Part shown: positions 1-7,801 of the stretch, one piece after another | Numbering within the stretch: the first letter of the stretch is position 1 | How the letters are laid out: each line of letters opens with the position of its first letter | Assembly (NCBI RefSeq): GCF_007846085.1 | Contig: NZ_VOEJ01000001.1 | Span: 927,273-991,272, forward strand | Direction of reading: 5' to 3' | Length of the DNA: 64,000 nt | DNA from: Mucilaginibacter pallidiroseus | Lineage (GTDB): Bacteria; Bacteroidota; Bacteroidia; Sphingobacteriales; Sphingobacteriaceae | Notes under the pieces: model-generated | Seen by the model: only the letters and a program-made list of their open reading frames with translations | What the model was told of the DNA's origin: nothing | Database searches by the model: none | Program-made: the position numbers and the translations under genes

Positions 1-681
1 GATATATAAGCCTTCGCCGCCTGTATCGTGTACGTAATTATCGTGGATGCTAACGTTTTTCATGGTGAAGTGCCCACGTTGCGTTTTAATATCACAAGAC
101 GGATCGGTTTTGGCCATAATGCCGGCAAAGCCGCTATTACGCACCTGAACGTTAGATATCTCGAAGTCGCTGCTCAGGTCGTCCATCGTCATACCGATAT
201 TTCCGCCATCCACAATAAAACCGTAATTAATGCCGCTTGCTCCATTACCAGTAATCTTAAAATACTGGCAATTTTGTGTTTTAAATGCGTATGAAGCTGT
301 TTTTGATGTTAAAAAATTAACCTTGCCACCTTTGTTAACTATTATGATAGGCTTATCTGCCGTACCTTTCAAATTTTTAAATAGCAATGCTCCCCGCGTT
401 CCGGCAGGGATACAAATAACAGAACCTGGGGCAATGCTTGTACCGTCAACCATCCACTGGGAAGCCTGCACCGTATAGCTGCAAGTGGTTATGGGTAAAG
501 CCGTATTAACCGGCATTTTAACCGAGTCGGTAGTTTTGCCGCTGGTATCGGCAGCTGCTGTCGATGATGGTGTTGTGGCCGGAAGGTTATCTACCTTAAG
601 CGTTTGCTTCGCGCACATGGCAAACGACGCAATTACCAGCAAACCCGCCGTGATACGTAAAAGGTAAAGTTTAATCTTCAT
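1..681 (-). CDS. Secreted parallel beta-helix protein, 3' end outside window
   Basis: The reverse strand is open from an ATG at 681 to the left window edge, giving 227 codons of an unfinished protein. It begins MKIKLYLLRITAGLLVIAS, a signal peptide; the Cys at residue 24 does not sit in a convincing lipobox. A Ser/Thr/Ala-rich linker follows, then a segment with SIAPGSVICIPAG and IIIVNKGGKVNF, alternating short beta strands and turns typical of the right-handed parallel beta-helix (pectate-lyase-like or PbH1) fold. The strand-turn periodicity continues through the edge with HDNYVHDTGGEGLYI. Proteins of this kind are usually exported polysaccharide-binding or degrading proteins; catalytic residues would lie outside the window, so no substrate is proposed. 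Open frames on the + strand here are antisense shadows. Confidence 0.75.
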   Translation of the reverse strand, partial: MKIKLYLLRITAGLLVIASFAMCAKQTLKVDNLPATTPSSTAAADTSGKTTDSVKMPVNTALPITTCSYTVQASQWMVDGTSIAPGSVICIPAGTRGALLFKNLKGTADKPIIIVNKGGKVNFLTSKTASYAFKTQNCQYFKITGNGASGINYGFIVDGGNIGMTMDDLSSDFEISNVQVRNSGFAGIMAKTDPSCDIKTQRGHFTMKNVSIHDNYVHDTGGEGLYI

Positions 682-1010
682 ATCAAACTGAATTAGGGGT
701 ATTAAGTAAAAAATGCAACCGAGTAAAACATCTTGGTTGATTTGTTTCACAGTACTTTTATACGTTGTTGCTACTAACATTGTTGCTTATGTAGATTAAA
801 ATTTCATTGCTGTAACACTCCGCTATATCAAACACTGTAGATCAGCTCCATTCTTCAATTAATATTTAACACCGTTAAGCTTAGGGAGAAATAGTAATAA
901 CAAATCAGTGTCCTGCTATTGTAAATAAATGGTTTTTAGCGTAAGTTTATAGGTGCCCAAAGGTGTAAAAGTAAAACTTTGCTTATATTTGTATTGTTAA
1001 AAATTACTAC
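682..1010. other. Intergenic region between beta-helix gene and iscS
   Basis: This 329-base AT-rich gap separates two divergent genes. It contains the iscS -7 box near its right end. I see no tRNA, no strong hairpin and no coding frame in the remainder, and no consensus promoter for the leftward gene. Confidence 0.5.
984..991 (+). promoter_or_regulatory. Bacteroidota -7 box for iscS
   Basis: TATATTTG fits the TAnnTTTG consensus of the primary Bacteroidetes sigma factor and ends 19 bases before the iscS ATG. No clear TTTG at -33 is present, so the call rests on the -7 box and its position. Confidence 0.5.
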
Positions 1011-2222
1011 ATGAACATTCCAATTTATTTAGATAATAACGCTACTACGCCGATGGACCCACGGGTACTTGAGGCAATGGTGCCTTACTTTACTCAAAAG
1101 TTTGGTAATGCAGCAAGCCGTAACCACGCTTTTGGCTGGGTTGCCGAAGAAGGCGTTGATTATGCACGCGAGCAGGTAGCTAAACTTATTGGCGCAAGCG
1201 AAAAAGAGATCATCTTTACATCGGGCGCTACCGAGTCTGACAACCTTGCCATTAAAGGCGTGTTTGAAATGTATAAAGAAAAAGGTAACCACATCATTAC
1301 TGCGGTTACAGAACATAAGGCTGTATTGGATGCCTGCAAACACGTTGAAAAGCTTGGCGGTAAGGTAACTTATCTGCCTGTTAAGGAAGATGGCCTTGTT
1401 GACTTAGCACAATTAGAAGCTGCCATGACACCGCAAACCATCCTGGTATCTATCATGTATGGTAACAACGAGATTGGCGTTATACAACCTGTTAAAGAAA
1501 TTGCTGCTATTGCCCACAAACATGGCGCACTGTTTATGACAGATGCTACCCAGGCGGTTGGTAAAATACCTGTTGACGTTAATGCTGACGGTATTGACCT
1601 TTTAGCTTTATCGGCACACAAAATGTACGGCCCTAAAGGTGTTGGTGCTTTATATGTTCGTCGTAAAGGCCCAAGGGTTAAAGTTACTGCACAAATGGAT
1701 GGCGGTGGCCACGAACGTGGTATGCGCTCGGGTACATTAAATGTTCCGGGTATTGTTGGCTTAGGTAAAGCCTGCGAAATTGCTGGTCAGGAAATGGAGT
1801 CTGAAGCTATCCGCTTATCGGCCCTTCGTGATAAATTGCAAGATGCTTTAACCGTATTGGAAGAAAGCTACGTAAACGGTAACGTTGAACACCGCTTGCC
1901 ACATGTTGCAAATATCTCTTTCAAATACGTTGAAGGTGAAGGTTTGATGATGGCTATGAAGGATTTAGCTGTGTCATCAGGTTCGGCTTGTACTTCGGCT
2001 TCGTTGGAGCCATCTTACGTGTTAAAAAGCCTGGGCTTAAGTGATGACTTAGCACATTCATCAATTCGTTTTGGTTTAGGTCGCTTTACTACCGAAGAAG
2101 AAGTTGATTACGCTGTTGAAGTAACCAAAAAAGCGGTTACTCACCTGCGCGAACTTTCTCCGCTTTGGGAAATGTTTAAAGAAGGCATCGACCTTAACTC
2201 TATTGAGTGGGCAGAGCACTAA
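1011..2222 (+). CDS. iscS: Cysteine desulfurase IscS
   Basis: This is a pyridoxal-phosphate enzyme that removes sulfur from cysteine as an enzyme-bound persulfide and hands it to the scaffold IscU for Fe-S cluster assembly. The 403-residue length and collinearity match the housekeeping group I desulfurases. Visible marks are [12 protein letters not shown] at the N-terminus, the PLP lysine K204 in [11 protein letters not shown], and the mobile active-site Cys327 in [14 protein letters not shown]. The C-terminus SIEWAEH is the IscS tail that contacts IscU. It heads an iscS-iscU-iscA series, but spacers of over 100 bases separate the genes, and hscB, hscA, fdx and an IscR-type regulator are absent nearby. 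The start directly follows a -7 box, with the family-typical MNIPIYLD. Confidence 0.97.
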   Translation: MNIPIYLDNNATTPMDPRVLEAMVPYFTQKFGNAASRNHAFGWVAEEGVDYAREQVAKLIGASEKEIIFTSGATESDNLAIKGVFEMYKEKGNHIITAVTEHKAVLDACKHVEKLGGKVTYLPVKEDGLVDLAQLEAAMTPQTILVSIMYGNNEIGVIQPVKEIAAIAHKHGALFMTDATQAVGKIPVDVNADGIDLLALSAHKMYGPKGVGALYVRRKGPRVKVTAQMDGGGHERGMRSGTLNVPGIVGLGKACEIAGQEMESEAIRLSALRDKLQDALTVLEESYVNGNVEHRLPHVANISFKYVEGEGLMMAMKDLAVSSGSACTSASLEPSYVLKSLGLSDDLAHSSIRFGLGRFTTEEEVDYAVEVTKKAVTHLRELSPLWEMFKEGIDLNSIEWAEH

Positions 2223-2224
2223 TA

Positions 2225-2262
2225 AGATGTACAAGTTGCAGATGTGCGAGTGTGCAGATGCT
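2225..2262. repeat. GCAGATG-type short repeat in iscS-iscU spacer
   Basis: The spacer contains degenerate tandem copies of a TTGCAGATGTG / GTGCAGATGC unit directly behind the iscS stop. It has no coding potential and looks like one of the simple intergenic repeat families of Sphingobacteriaceae; that family link is from memory. Confidence 0.4.
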
Positions 2263-2330
2263 TGAAATATTATAAAATGAATAAGTAAATGGTCTTTTGA
2301 CTTTTTACTTTTAACTTAAAACTTTACAAA

Positions 2331-2744
2331 ATGGCTTATTCAGATAAAGTAATCGACCACTACACTAACCCCCGCAACGTGGGCACGTTAGATAAAAGCA
2401 GCCACAAAGTTGGTACCGGCTTAGTGGGCGCCCCTGAGTGCGGCGACGTTATGCGTTTGCAAATTCAGGTTGATGATAATAACATCATCACCGATGCAAA
2501 ATTTAAAACCTTCGGTTGCGGTTCGGCAATCGCTTCTTCATCTTTAGCTACTGAGTGGTTAAAAGGTAAAAGCGTTGACGATGCAATGAAGATAGACAAT
2601 ATGGATATTGTTGAGGAACTTGCTTTACCACCGGTAAAAATTCACTGCTCGGTACTCGCAGAAGATGCTATTAAAGCAGCCATCAATGACTTCCGTGTTA
2701 AAAATGGCATGGAGCCAATTGAGCTTGAAAAATCGCATCACTAA
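2331..2744 (+). CDS. iscU: Fe-S cluster assembly scaffold IscU
   Basis: IscU is the scaffold on which a 2Fe-2S cluster is built from IscS-derived sulfur and then passed on. The 137-residue protein has the three cluster-ligand cysteines at the standard places: Cys37 in APECGDVM (with Asp39, the residue that makes the cluster labile), Cys63 in KTFGCGSAIASS and Cys106 in KIHCSVLAEDAI. The LPPVK motif at 99-103 is the docking sequence for the HscA chaperone, which implies that hscA is encoded elsewhere in the genome since it is not in this cluster. The IscU type, as opposed to SufU, is supported by LPPVK and by the lack of the SufU insertion. It lies 108 bases downstream of iscS on the same strand. 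Confidence 0.97.
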   Translation: MAYSDKVIDHYTNPRNVGTLDKSSHKVGTGLVGAPECGDVMRLQIQVDDNNIITDAKFKTFGCGSAIASSSLATEWLKGKSVDDAMKIDNMDIVEELALPPVKIHCSVLAEDAIKAAINDFRVKNGMEPIELEKSHH

Positions 2745-2750
2745 TTTGGT

Positions 2751-2858
2751 AGCAAGTACATAGTATCAAGTAACAAGATACTATGAATTGGTTCATAATT
2801 GAAAAAGTGTTGGTGTTAAGACAATTTGTATTGATACTTAATACCTGATACTAATTAC
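2751..2858. repeat. AGTATCAAGTA-type repeats in iscU-iscA spacer
   Basis: The 121-base spacer holds TAGTATC (2761-2767) facing GATACTA (2777-2783) across nine bases, followed by further TGATACT variants up to about 2850. It is another non-coding simple-repeat family. Confidence 0.4.
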
Positions 2859-2865
2859 TAAAACA

Positions 2866-3192
2866 ATGGTAACAGTAACTGATAAAGCGAAATCGAAAAT
2901 AGACAACCTGATGCAGGATAGCGGGCTTGATGCCTCCTACTTTTTGCGTGTAAGCGTTCAGGGTGGCGGTTGCTCGGGCTTGTCATACAACCTTGATTTT
3001 GATAACGAGGAGAAAAAAGGCGACCAGTTTTTTGAAGATAAAGGCGTACGCATGGCTTTGGATATGAAATCATTTTTATACCTGGCCGGCACCGAGCTCG
3101 ACTTTAGCGACGGGCTAAACGGAAAGGGCTTTAACTTCCATAACCCTAATGCATCCCGCACCTGCGGTTGCGGCGAAAGTTTTTCGGTTTAA
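2866..3192 (+). CDS. iscA: HesB/IscA-type Fe-S carrier
   Basis: This 108-residue A-type carrier accepts Fe-S clusters from the scaffold and delivers them to apo-enzymes. The three ligand cysteines are visible: Cys36 in QGGGCSGLSY and Cys100/Cys102 in the C-terminal CGCGESF. Size and motif spacing agree with IscA, ErpA and SufA alike, which cannot be separated by eye; the position behind iscU favours the iscA name. It is the last gene of the cluster and is followed by a hairpin with a T run at 3219-3247. Confidence 0.92.
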   Translation: MVTVTDKAKSKIDNLMQDSGLDASYFLRVSVQGGGCSGLSYNLDFDNEEKKGDQFFEDKGVRMALDMKSFLYLAGTELDFSDGLNGKGFNFHNPNASRTCGCGESFSV

Positions 3193-3218
3193 TTGGTAAA
3201 TTACTATTCGATATTTAA

Positions 3219-3247
3219 AAGGCTCCATTTTGTGGGGCCTTTTTTTG
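3219..3247 (+). terminator. Rho-independent terminator of the isc cluster
   Basis: AAGGCTCCA and TGGGGCCTT pair imperfectly around a short loop and are followed by seven T residues. Confidence 0.7.
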
Positions 3248-3263
3248 TGCGCTTATTAAGCCG

Positions 3264-3294
3264 TTTGTTTTTCTTAACAAAAAACATAAGTTTG
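3264..3294 (+). promoter_or_regulatory. Promoter of the acyl-CoA ligase gene
   Basis: TTTG at 3264-3267, a 19-base spacer and TAAGTTTG at 3287-3294 match the Bacteroidetes -33/-7 consensus fully. The ligase ATG lies 26 bases downstream. Confidence 0.75.
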
Positions 3295-3320
3295 TTTACT
3301 TATAACCTGATATAAACTGA

Positions 3321-5234
3321 ATGAACATTATTGCTGAGCAATCAACCATACCGGGCTTGATCCGTAACATCGTCGCGACCATACATCCGGATACACATAC
3401 ATTCCTTAAGCATAAAGTTAAAGATGAGTGGGTTGATATATCGTACAAGCAAGCTATTGAGAAGATAGATGCCATATCTGCCTGGTTCCTGGAAATTGGG
3501 ATTCAAAAGGACGACAGGCTTGCACTGATGATCGAGAATGGGCCCGATTACATTTATTACGATCAGGCTTTGCAGCAAATTGGCGCTGTTAATACCTCAA
3601 TCTACCCTACCCTTTCGGAAGCTGATGTTGAATACATCCTTAACGACTCGGGCGCAAAAACTATACTCGTTGGTAACCCGTTTTTGTTTCGCAAGGTTAT
3701 TAAGGTAGCTAACAATTGCCCGTCGTTGATCAGGCTGATCCCGGCGTTTGACGACTTTGCAAAATATACGGAAAAGGCTAACCTAACTGCAGGTGTAACA
3801 GGGTTTGACGATTTAATAAATGAGGGCCTGCAACTGGTAAGTAAGTACTATAAAGCAATTGAAACAGCTCGTGATGCCATTTTGCCGACGGACTTGTCTT
3901 GCCTCATTTATACATCGGGTACAACCGGTACGCCAAAGGGTGTAATGCTTACGCATTCCAACCTGACACAAAACGTAAAATGGAGCCTGGTGCAAATACC
4001 TGTGATTGATAAAGACGATCTTTTCCTCTCCTTCCTGCCACTCTCTCATGTGTTCGAGCGCATGGCAACGTACTACATTTGTATGAACAAAGGTTGTACA
4101 ATAGCCTTTGCGCAAAGCCTTGAGCTGCTGGCCCGCAACATGATGGAAGTAAAGCCAACCGTAGTTTGCTGCGTACCAAGGTTGTTGGAGCGCATACATG
4201 ACAAAGCAATTAAAAACGGCATGTCGGCAGGTGGGATTAAAACCAAAATATTTGCCTGGGCCATTAAAACCGGCGAACAGGCGCGGCTTGTAAACGAAGC
4301 GGGTAAAAAGCCCGGCATTATATTAATAGCTAAACATGCCCTGGCCGAGAAATTAGTTTTTAGTAAGATAAAAGAAAAAACGGGCGGTCGACTCAAACTT
4401 TTGGTATCGGGTGGCGGTGCGTTGCCCAAAAACGTTGGCGAGTTTTTTGGTAACGTGGGGATTAAGGTATTAGAAGGATTCGGGCTTACAGAAACATCCC
4501 CGGTAATGGCAGTAACCGAGAACGACCGGATAATTTACGGTACGGTTGGCCGCATCATCCCCGGTTTGGAAGTGGCTATTCAAAACATTGATACGCAACA
4601 AATTTACACCGTACAAACGCATGATAACTTCAACCCCGACTTTACATCAGAAGAGGGCGAAATAATTGTTCGAGGTCACTGCGTAATGAAGGGTTACTGG
4701 AACAAGCCACAGGAAACAGCCGCCGTTATCGATAAAGATGGCTGGTTCCACACCGGTGATATAGGCCGGTTTTACCGTGGTAACCTGCAAATTACCGACA
4801 GGCTTAAAAACATGCTGGTTAACGCCTACGGTAAAAATGTTTACCCTACCCCGGTAGAAAACACCTATCTAAAAAGTCCAAAAATTGAACAGATCTTTCT
4901 GATCGGCGACAAGCGTGAATATATTACGGCCATTATAGTACCGCCAAAAGAGTTGCTGCAGGAAACCTTTAAAATGGGTAACAACTTTTTCGAGAAACCT
5001 GACGTATTTATTGAAGACAAAGAGATTATTGACTGGTTGGCACAGGATATCAAACGCTACTCCGCTGAGCTGGCAAAATTCGAGCGGATAAAAAACTTCG
5101 TTGTAAAGCGTAACCCGTTCAGCATGGAGGCCGGCGAAATCACACCTACTTTAAAAGCTAAACGCAAGGTAATTGAAAAGAACTACGCCGATGCCATCAA
5201 CGAAATGTACTTGCAGGAAGCAGATGCAGAATGA
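3321..5234 (+). CDS. Long-chain fatty acid--CoA ligase (AMP-forming)
   Basis: This enzyme activates fatty acids with ATP to acyl-AMP and then acyl-CoA, at the membrane face, for lipid synthesis or degradation. The 637-residue protein carries the AMP-binding P-loop at about 197-207 (YTSGTTGTPKG followed by VMLTHSNL), the GFGLTETSPV motif that contacts adenine, and the GWFHTGDIG and NMLVNAYGKNVYP hinge region leading to the C-terminal lid. Length and motif set place it with the FadD15/Acsl-like long-chain synthetases. It stands alone between a terminator and a convergent kelch gene, with its own full-consensus promoter. The gene name fadD would be reasonable, but the subfamily cannot be settled by reading. 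Confidence 0.92.
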   Translation: MNIIAEQSTIPGLIRNIVATIHPDTHTFLKHKVKDEWVDISYKQAIEKIDAISAWFLEIGIQKDDRLALMIENGPDYIYYDQALQQIGAVNTSIYPTLSEADVEYILNDSGAKTILVGNPFLFRKVIKVANNCPSLIRLIPAFDDFAKYTEKANLTAGVTGFDDLINEGLQLVSKYYKAIETARDAILPTDLSCLIYTSGTTGTPKGVMLTHSNLTQNVKWSLVQIPVIDKDDLFLSFLPLSHVFERMATYYICMNKGCTIAFAQSLELLARNMMEVKPTVVCCVPRLLERIHDKAIKNGMSAGGIKTKIFAWAIKTGEQARLVNEAGKKPGIILIAKHALAEKLVFSKIKEKTGGRLKLLVSGGGALPKNVGEFFGNVGIKVLEGFGLTETSPVMAVTENDRIIYGTVGRIIPGLEVAIQNIDTQQIYTVQTHDNFNPDFTSEEGEIIVRGHCVMKGYWNKPQETAAVIDKDGWFHTGDIGRFYRGNLQITDRLKNMLVNAYGKNVYPTPVENTYLKSPKIEQIFLIGDKREYITAIIVPPKELLQETFKMGNNFFEKPDVFIEDKEIIDWLAQDIKRYSAELAKFERIKNFVVKRNPFSMEAGEITPTLKAKRKVIEKNYADAINEMYLQEADAE

Positions 5235-5257
5235 TTCAAATAATAAATAACTTTTTC

Positions 5258-5298
5258 AAAAAGGCTCCATAAACATTAAAACTTTATGGAGCCTTTTT
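5258..5298. terminator. Bidirectional terminator between convergent genes
   Basis: AAAAAGGCTCCATAAA faces its exact reverse complement across a nine-base loop, with A and T runs on both sides. The right arm includes the last codons of the kelch gene on the minus strand. Confidence 0.85.
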
Positions 5299-6291
5299 AG
5301 TGGGCGTAAATTTCCAAAAATCGGCGAGGCTTTCGGGGTTTCCGGTGCCTACGTAACCTATATCGTTTAAACTGAAGCTTACGGCATCGTACCGGGCCGG
5401 GCCGTCAAAATTTGTGATCTTAATCCAGCTATCTGTAAGCGTATTATATTTAAACCAATCGGGCGCAGTTGCAGCTAATGTTGAACCCTGACCAACATAA
5501 CCATCCGTACCTATAACAAACTGACTTGTAAAGGCCCTTGGTTTACCCGTGAAATTTGCTCTTTCAACCCATTTGTTTTCAACAGGGATATATTGCCAAA
5601 AATCATTAGCCGTTACGTCGGGGGATGCAGCACCCAAGCCTGCGTAACCCTGCCCGTTAATGGCAAATGCTGATAACGCAAAGCTGCCCTTGCCGGGATA
5701 TGGTGCGACAGCTGTCCACTTATCTGCTCCCGCATCGTATCGGTAAAAATCTTTAAAATTTTTGGTGTAACTGTTATCCGTTCCAAGGCCCATATAACCA
5801 GCGCCGTTAACTTCGAAGCCAATAACATTTTCTCTCGCCTCGCCGGGGAAGTCGGCCTTTTGTGTCCAGGTGTCTGTAGCAGGATCGTACTCCCAAAAAT
5901 CTTTATTCTGAGGAATTGAATTGCTCGGCAACTGCAGGTTACCAAACCCGGTACCCATGTAGGCTCTATTATTGATTGTAAATCCGCGGATATACTCGGC
6001 AGCGCGCCCCGGGTAACTTGCCTTTTTGGTCCACTTGTCTGCCAATGGGTCATACTCCCACATATCGTTAAGCGGGCTGTAATTAAATCCACTGCCGTAT
6101 GTGCCGCCAACCATGTATGCTTTACCACCAATTACAAAGGCATAAGCCCTTACCCTGCCCTTGCCCGAGAAATCGGCCAACTGCTTCCACAGGCCGGGCA
6201 ATGCATTGGCGCTGCTGGGCACAAAGGGCTCCTTTTTACAGCCAAAACACAACGCAGCTAAAGCGAGCGCAACTAATAAGTTTTTCGACAT
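5284..6291 (-). CDS. Kelch-repeat lipoprotein
   Basis: The 335-residue protein starts with MSKNLLVALALAALCFGCKK; LCFGC is a lipobox with Cys18 as the lipidated residue, so it should be anchored in the envelope. The rest consists of six repeats of about 50 residues, each with a W-x-P/F-G element followed by a GYVGLG- or AYMVGG-like strand (for example at YAGLG, YVGQG and YVGTG), the pattern of a six-bladed kelch beta-propeller. Such propellers bind partner proteins or glycans; no enzyme site is visible. The gene is monocistronic, convergent with the ligase gene, and shares the terminator at 5258-5298. The ligand is unknown. Confidence 0.85.
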   Translation of the reverse strand: MSKNLLVALALAALCFGCKKEPFVPSSANALPGLWKQLADFSGKGRVRAYAFVIGGKAYMVGGTYGSGFNYSPLNDMWEYDPLADKWTKKASYPGRAAEYIRGFTINNRAYMGTGFGNLQLPSNSIPQNKDFWEYDPATDTWTQKADFPGEARENVIGFEVNGAGYMGLGTDNSYTKNFKDFYRYDAGADKWTAVAPYPGKGSFALSAFAINGQGYAGLGAASPDVTANDFWQYIPVENKWVERANFTGKPRAFTSQFVIGTDGYVGQGSTLAATAPDWFKYNTLTDSWIKITNFDGPARYDAVSFSLNDIGYVGTGNPESLADFWKFTPTKKAP

Positions 6292-6364
6292 ATTGGTTTA
6301 TAATACAGAAGCTTGAATATACCACTAATCAAGTTGCAAACCGATATGTTATCTAGCAAGCTTG

Positions 6365-6988
6365 TTAAGCGTTTAAAAGCGCTTGAAACTTCTCCAGGTA
6401 TAACCCAATGTGGTATCCATCCACCAAACCGTGATGTACTGTGATAGAAACAGGCATTGTTTTAATACCATCTTTATCAACCACTTTACCAAATGATATT
6501 TTGGGAACGCTATCGCGATAGCTAAAACTGCGGGCGTGCGTTAAGCCGGTAAAATTTATCCAGGGGATGGCCGAGTAGTGGATCAAATTTTCACCCTTAT
6601 CCTGCACGGTTAAACCCGTGGTGGCTTGTATGCGGGCTATTTCCGCCTGGGCCTCAAAAACGAAGTCGGCAAGTGCGGGCTTATAATCCCAGTAGCCAAA
6701 GCCAAATGTTTTATCGGCACGCATCACCGTTGCAGATACGTTTATTTGATCATATAAATAAACGTCGCCTTTCTCTGCCCTGTATCTAAATGGCTCGCTT
6801 TGGTTAACAGCTACCAAAGAGCAATGCAAATAATACAGAAAAAATGAAACGCTCAGCGCCTTTGCATTTTGATAGGCAACGGTGCAATCTACATCAGCAA
6901 CAATGCTGTAATATGGCTCTTCAAAACTGTCAAAAAGTTTAAAGTGGTCTTTACGCAGCCAGGTACCCTGGTCAATTTTAGTTCTCAT
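6365..6988 (-). CDS. Chloramphenicol acetyltransferase-like O-acetyltransferase
   Basis: The 207-residue protein has the size and motifs of the type A CAT family, trimers that transfer acetyl from acetyl-CoA to a hydroxyl group. The catalytic histidine motif HHxxxDG is present as HHGLVDGYHIG at about 185-195, and the N-terminal RKDHFKLFDSFEEPYY element resembles that of classical CATs. Conserved IPWINFTGLTH matches the substrate-pocket segment. It lies one base downstream of a HAD phosphatase gene and is probably cotranscribed with it. No mobile element is adjacent, so it looks chromosomal. Whether it accepts chloramphenicol or another hydroxylated compound cannot be told from sequence. Confidence 0.85.
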   Translation of the reverse strand: MRTKIDQGTWLRKDHFKLFDSFEEPYYSIVADVDCTVAYQNAKALSVSFFLYYLHCSLVAVNQSEPFRYRAEKGDVYLYDQINVSATVMRADKTFGFGYWDYKPALADFVFEAQAEIARIQATTGLTVQDKGENLIHYSAIPWINFTGLTHARSFSYRDSVPKISFGKVVDKDGIKTMPVSITVHHGLVDGYHIGLYLEKFQALLNA

Positions 6989-6989
6989 A

Positions 6990-7673
6990 TTAAAGTAACT
7001 CCAATACTTCTGTTATACTTTCTGCACTTTTAAAGCGCTCGTTGTCTATCTTATCTTCAATCTGCTCATGTGCCCACGTAATATGATAAGGGACATGCAC
7101 GGCATATCCACCAATATTTAGTACCGGCAACACATCGCTTTTAAGCGAGTTGCCTATCATTAATAACTCGTCCGGCTTTATGTCAAGATGTTTAATCAGT
7201 TTCAGGTAGTTGGCATCATCCTTCTCGCTCATCACCTCAATGTGATGAAAATGATGGATCAATCCCGACTTGCGAAGTTTGCGTTCCTGGTCAAGTAAAT
7301 CGCCTTTGGTAGCAACCACTAAGCGGTACTTGCCTTTCAGTTGCTCAAGCACATGCTCCACTCCTTCAAGCAACTCTATCGGCTGGTTAAGCATTTGCTT
7401 ACCCAGGTCAATTATCTGCCCAATCACTTCAGTGCTAACAGTATTACCGCTAACCTTCATGGCTGTTTCAATCATCGATAACATAAATCCCTTTATGCCG
7501 TAGCCGTATAGTGCAAGGTTATCAATTTCTATCTTTAGCAATTCCCGCTCAAGCTCATGCAACGATGCATATTCGCCAAGCAATGCACAAAAACGCTCTT
7601 CCGACTGGCGGAAATAAGGTTCATTTACCCAGAGTGTATCGTCGGCATCAAAGGCTACAACTTTTATGTTCAT
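6990..7673 (-). CDS. HAD-superfamily phosphatase
   Basis: The 227-residue protein shows the HAD signature: motif I DxDxT-like FDADDTLW near the N-terminus (nucleophile Asp and acid-base Asp), motif II Thr in VVATKG, motif III Lys, and motif IV GNSLKSDV with the Mg-binding Asp. The helical segment between motif I and II is a C1-type cap. These enzymes hydrolyse small phosphomonoesters; the substrate is not predictable here. It is the promoter-proximal gene of a pair with the CAT-like gene (one-base gap) and diverges from lysS, with about 130 bases between starts. Confidence 0.85.
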   Translation of the reverse strand: MNIKVVAFDADDTLWVNEPYFRQSEERFCALLGEYASLHELERELLKIEIDNLALYGYGIKGFMLSMIETAMKVSGNTVSTEVIGQIIDLGKQMLNQPIELLEGVEHVLEQLKGKYRLVVATKGDLLDQERKLRKSGLIHHFHHIEVMSEKDDANYLKLIKHLDIKPDELLMIGNSLKSDVLPVLNIGGYAVHVPYHITWAHEQIEDKIDNERFKSAESITEVLELL

Positions 7674-7767
7674 GGTTAAAAGGTTATAAAGTGCAATAAT
7701 AGCGTATTTGGCACAAAGCTTTACCTATAATGCCACACTTCGCAACGTTTTTATCAACCAAAAAACT

Positions 7768-7775
7768 TATTTTTG
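7768..7775 (+). promoter_or_regulatory. -7 box of lysS
   Basis: TATTTTTG fits TAnnTTTG and lies 26 bases before the lysS ATG at 7802. It sits inside an upstream in-frame extension that begins at 7730, which argues against that longer start. Confidence 0.6.
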
Positions 7776-7801
7776 CACCCTTAATAAAATTCATAAACAA
7801 C

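Noticed and set aside
28..667. Three open frames on the + strand at the left edge
   Set aside because: They lie antisense to a reverse-strand frame with a signal peptide and beta-helix pattern, and their own sequences look like shadows.
6365..6988. Acquired chloramphenicol resistance gene
   Set aside because: Catalytic motif is present, but there is no mobile context and chromosomal CAT-like proteins are common; resistance cannot be claimed.
7730..7801. 24-codon N-terminal extension of LysRS
   Set aside because: A -7 promoter box lies inside it and the sequence does not resemble LysRS N-termini.
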